Below, piece by piece: positions 61,977-64,000 of a DNA stretch of 64,000 bases. The position numbers were made by a program, and so were the translations under genes. The DNA lies in the NCBI GenBank assembly GCA_034717695.1, contig JAYELS010000005.1, positions 62,001 through 126,000 on the forward strand. Direction: 5' to 3'. The notes beneath the pieces are model-generated. The model was not told the DNA's origin. It worked only from the letters and a program-made list of their open reading frames with translations, and made no database searches. Each line of letters opens with the position of its first letter. The stretch's first letter is position 1. The stretch comes from NAT127 sp034717695. GTDB lineage: Bacteria > Pseudomonadota > Gammaproteobacteria > Pseudomonadales > Porticoccaceae.

Positions 61977-62660
61977 TCATTGCGATCCGCCGGGGGGCAG
62001 GGGCGGCAACTGGCTGGCGAGGTCGAGGCCGTAGAGGCCCGCCAGGTCCCGGTAGAGGGGCCCGTGGAAATCCCGCACCCCCTGGGGATCGGTGAAGAAC
62101 GCCTCGGAGACATAGGCGAAGAACTCCATGTTGGTGCCCTCCTCGATGATGGTGGGCAGCACGTGGTCGCTGACGATGTCGTGGAGGCCGCGGCGGCGAT
62201 TGGCCAGGTGCAGCTCCAGCCCATCCCGAAGTCCCGGGGTGCTGTCGGTGATGCCGAATTGCTGGTCGAGGATATGGGCGAACTCGTGGATGGCGATCTG
62301 CTGGCCGGGGATGCGCTGCCGGGATTCCTCCACCAGGTCCCAGGCGTTGATGCGCACCGTCGACTGGCCGAAGGCGTCGCCGCTCAGCTCCCCCAGGTCG
62401 TCATCGTCCACCAGGTAGACCCAGCGCACGCTGGCGAAGGCGTTGGTGCGCTGGGCGCCACCCACCAGGGCGGCGTTGGCGGCCACCAGCCAGGTGAGCT
62501 CCTCCGAGGCTTCCACGGTGGGCGCGAACAGGAACTCGGTGCCCGCGCAGAAGGCCCGCACGAAGCGCAGCACCACCGCCCGCTGGTGGGTACTGAGGTA
62601 CGGGTGGATGAACCAGTTGTGGGCGAGGAAGTCGTCGATCGGATCGGGGGCGAGGGTCAT
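61977..62660 (-). CDS. zinc-dependent peptidase, MtfA family (M90)
   Basis: 227-residue cytoplasmic metallopeptidase-like protein. The zinc motif is HEFAH (125-129) in AIHEFAHILDQ, with a downstream glutamate in FAYVSEAFF as third ligand, matching MtfA (YeeI), which in E. coli binds the Mlc repressor and has aminopeptidase activity. The usual MtfA N-terminus is also recognisable (LSTHQRAVVLRFVRAF). ATG at 62660. Located beside msrPQ, with no sugar PTS genes near. Confidence 0.87.
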   Translation of the reverse strand: MTLAPDPIDDFLAHNWFIHPYLSTHQRAVVLRFVRAFCAGTEFLFAPTVEASEELTWLVAANAALVGGAQRTNAFASVRWVYLVDDDDLGELSGDAFGQSTVRINAWDLVEESRQRIPGQQIAIHEFAHILDQQFGITDSTPGLRDGLELHLANRRRGLHDIVSDHVLPTIIEEGTNMEFFAYVSEAFFTDPQGVRDFHGPLYRDLAGLYGLDLASQLPPLPPGGSQ

Positions 62661-62740
62661 CGAGGGTGCCGAGGCTTGGCCTGAGCCGCTACTTTAGCGG
62701 CTCAGGCCAAGCCCGCAAGGGGCGGGGCCGGCGACGGGCG

Positions 62741-63601
62741 TCAAACCGCCAGCACGCCGTCCCGGTAATCCCGCAGGGCCTGCTCGATCTCCGCCTCGCT
62801 GTTCATCACGAATGGGCCGTACTGCACCACCGGCTCGCCGATGGGCCGCGCCGCCAGCAGCAGCGCGCGGGCGCCGGCGGGGGCCTCGATGCGCAGCCCG
62901 TCGCCATCCGCCAAGAGCCCCGCCACGCCGGCGCCAACCGCCTGCCCCGCGATGCGGGCCTCGCCCTCGTAGACGTAGACAAAGGCCTGATGGCCCGGGG
63001 CGAAGCCGATGTCCGTCGCCTCGCCCGCGCCGAGGCGCAGGTCGAGGTAGAGCGGGTCGGTGCTCAAGGGACGGCCATCGCGGCCATTGAAGAATCCCGT
63101 CACTGCCTCGCCATGGATAGTGGCGCGGCCGGCGAGCAACACCGCCTCGCCGCCCCCGGGGAGGGCGTGGCGGGGAATCTGCTCCGCCTGCACATCCCGG
63201 TAACGGGCCGGCTGCATCTTTTCCGCCGCCGGCAGGTTGATCCAAAGCTGAAAGCCGCGCATCAGGCCGGCGCTCTGCTGGGGCATCTCGGAGTGAATCA
63301 CGCCGCGCCCGGCGGTCATCCACTGGGCGCCGCCGTCCCTGAGGTCGCCGCGGTTGCCCAGGTGATCCTGGTGGAGCATATGGCCGGCGAGCATGTAGGT
63401 GACCGTCTCGAAACCCCGGTGGGGGTGGGACGGAAAGCCGGCGATGTAGTCCCCCGGGTCGTCGGAGTAGAACTCGTCGAGCATCAGGAACGGATCGAGG
63501 CGCGCCCCGGGGTGCTGGCCGAGGCTGCGGCGCAGCTTGACCCCGGCGCCGTCGGCGGTGTCCCGGGCGCGGATCAGTTGGCGAACGGTACGGGTGGACA
63601 T
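62741..63601 (-). CDS. pirin family protein
   Basis: Bicupin pirin of 286 residues; bacterial pirins bind iron in the N-terminal cupin and some have quercetinase activity. The metal site is visible as the HPHRGFETVTYMLAGHMLHQDHLGN segment with its histidines, and GWMTAGRGVIHSEMP-like sequence (QWMTAGRGVIHSEMP) gives the remaining His and Glu. ATG at 63601 is the usual start (MSTRTVRQLI). Adjacent to and downstream of the azoreductase gene, a pair often found together in proteobacteria. Confidence 0.93.
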   Translation of the reverse strand: MSTRTVRQLIRARDTADGAGVKLRRSLGQHPGARLDPFLMLDEFYSDDPGDYIAGFPSHPHRGFETVTYMLAGHMLHQDHLGNRGDLRDGGAQWMTAGRGVIHSEMPQQSAGLMRGFQLWINLPAAEKMQPARYRDVQAEQIPRHALPGGGEAVLLAGRATIHGEAVTGFFNGRDGRPLSTDPLYLDLRLGAGEATDIGFAPGHQAFVYVYEGEARIAGQAVGAGVAGLLADGDGLRIEAPAGARALLLAARPIGEPVVQYGPFVMNSEAEIEQALRDYRDGVLAV

Positions 63602-63623
63602 GCTGTGCTCTCCCCGGCCGCCG

Positions 63624-64000
63624 TCAGGCGGCCTGTTGCTGGATGGTGGCGCGGGCGTCCCGCAGGGCGTCGCCGGCCACCTCGGGGCCCATATTGAGGC
63701 CCTCGACATGGATGAACTCCACATCGCGGATGCCCATGAGGCCGAGGATATGGCGCACGTAGTCGCTCTGGGTATCCAGGGGTGTGCCCCGGTAGATGCC
63801 GCCCCGGGTGGCCACCACCTGCACCTTGCGATCCTGCAGCAGGCCGACCGGCCCCTCCGCCGTATAGCGGAAGGTTTCCCCCGCCCGGGCCAGGTGATCA
63901 ATGTAGGCCTTGAAGGTCGAGGGCACCCCGAGGTTGTAAAGGGGCAGGCCGATCACCACCCGGTCCGCTGCCCGCCACTCGGCGATCAATGCATCGGACA
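63624..64000 (-). CDS. azoR: FMN-dependent NADH-azoreductase (C-terminal part, cut by window edge)
   Basis: C-terminal ~125 residues of a flavodoxin-fold NAD(P)H quinone/azo reductase; the 5' end lies beyond the right edge. Family segments are ADRVVIGLPLYNLGVPSTFKAYIDH, FRYTAEGPVGLLQDRKV and ATRGGIYRGTPLDTQSDYV, with FMN-contacting residues in LYN and ATRGG. Reduces quinones and azo compounds, protecting against electrophiles. Ends 22 bases before pirin and probably shares its transcript. Confidence 0.92.
   Translation of the reverse strand, partial: SDALIAEWRAADRVVIGLPLYNLGVPSTFKAYIDHLARAGETFRYTAEGPVGLLQDRKVQVVATRGGIYRGTPLDTQSDYVRHILGLMGIRDVEFIHVEGLNMGPEVAGDALRDARATIQQQAA

Overview
The window is chromosomal DNA from a high-GC (roughly two-thirds G+C) gammaproteobacterium. 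Gene order points to the Pseudomonas/Cellvibrio/Haliea side of the class, but I cannot name a genus. The division cluster lacks murB, as in Pseudomonas. The blocks mraZ...rnpB-rsmI-lpoA-yraN-diaA-dolP and gatBAC/mreBCD-maf-rng-yhdP-nitrilase follow the order I know from that group. Genes are tightly packed, and many start codons overlap the upstream stop by 1 or 4 bases. No tRNA, rRNA, CRISPR, prophage or insertion sequence was seen.

Region 1 (1-16159, minus strand) is a complete dcw cluster except for a truncated ftsZ at the left edge: mraZ, rsmH, ftsL, ftsI, murE, murF, mraY, murD, ftsW, murG, murC, ddl, ftsQ, ftsA, ftsZ. It is headed by a sigma-70-like promoter and a three-repeat MraZ box. 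Together these genes make peptidoglycan precursors and the divisome.

Region 2 (16371-31138) starts with a three-gene redox operon (flavin reductase, DCC thiol oxidoreductase, SDR) and a PhoD-like phosphatase that looks leaderless. Next comes rnpB, the RNase P RNA, whose 3' end is duplicated in an 82-bp tandem array. Then follow metY, rsmI and the divergent envelope operon lpoA-yraN-diaA-dolP, and an RND efflux pair.

Region 3 (31263-47571) holds a divergent-looking trpBA pair, a DUF2235 hydrolase and the minus-strand cell-shape block mreBCD-maf-rng-yhdP-nitrilase. Divergent from it is gatCAB, encoding the glutamyl-tRNA amidotransferase, plus a small PA4642-type protein.

Region 4 (47723-64000) is accessory and metabolic: a flavoprotein, a sodium/solute symporter, an MFS carrier, a CYP101-like P450, an NTF2-like protein, a lactate-dehydrogenase-type flavoenzyme, a YheT-type hydrolase, SelO, a TetR/SnoaL pair divergent from an LLM flavin oxidoreductase around a palindromic operator, the MsrPQ methionine sulfoxide repair system, an MtfA-like peptidase, a pirin, and an azoreductase cut by the right edge.

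The most unusual items are the rnpB 3'-end tandem array, the heptanucleotide repeats (one beside the rnpB promoter, one building a 30-bp hairpin), mreC apparently lacking a canonical start codon, an SSQ instead of SSN motif in FtsI, a degenerate DiaA, and the TetR operator. I did not find a convincing entirely new multi-gene system.
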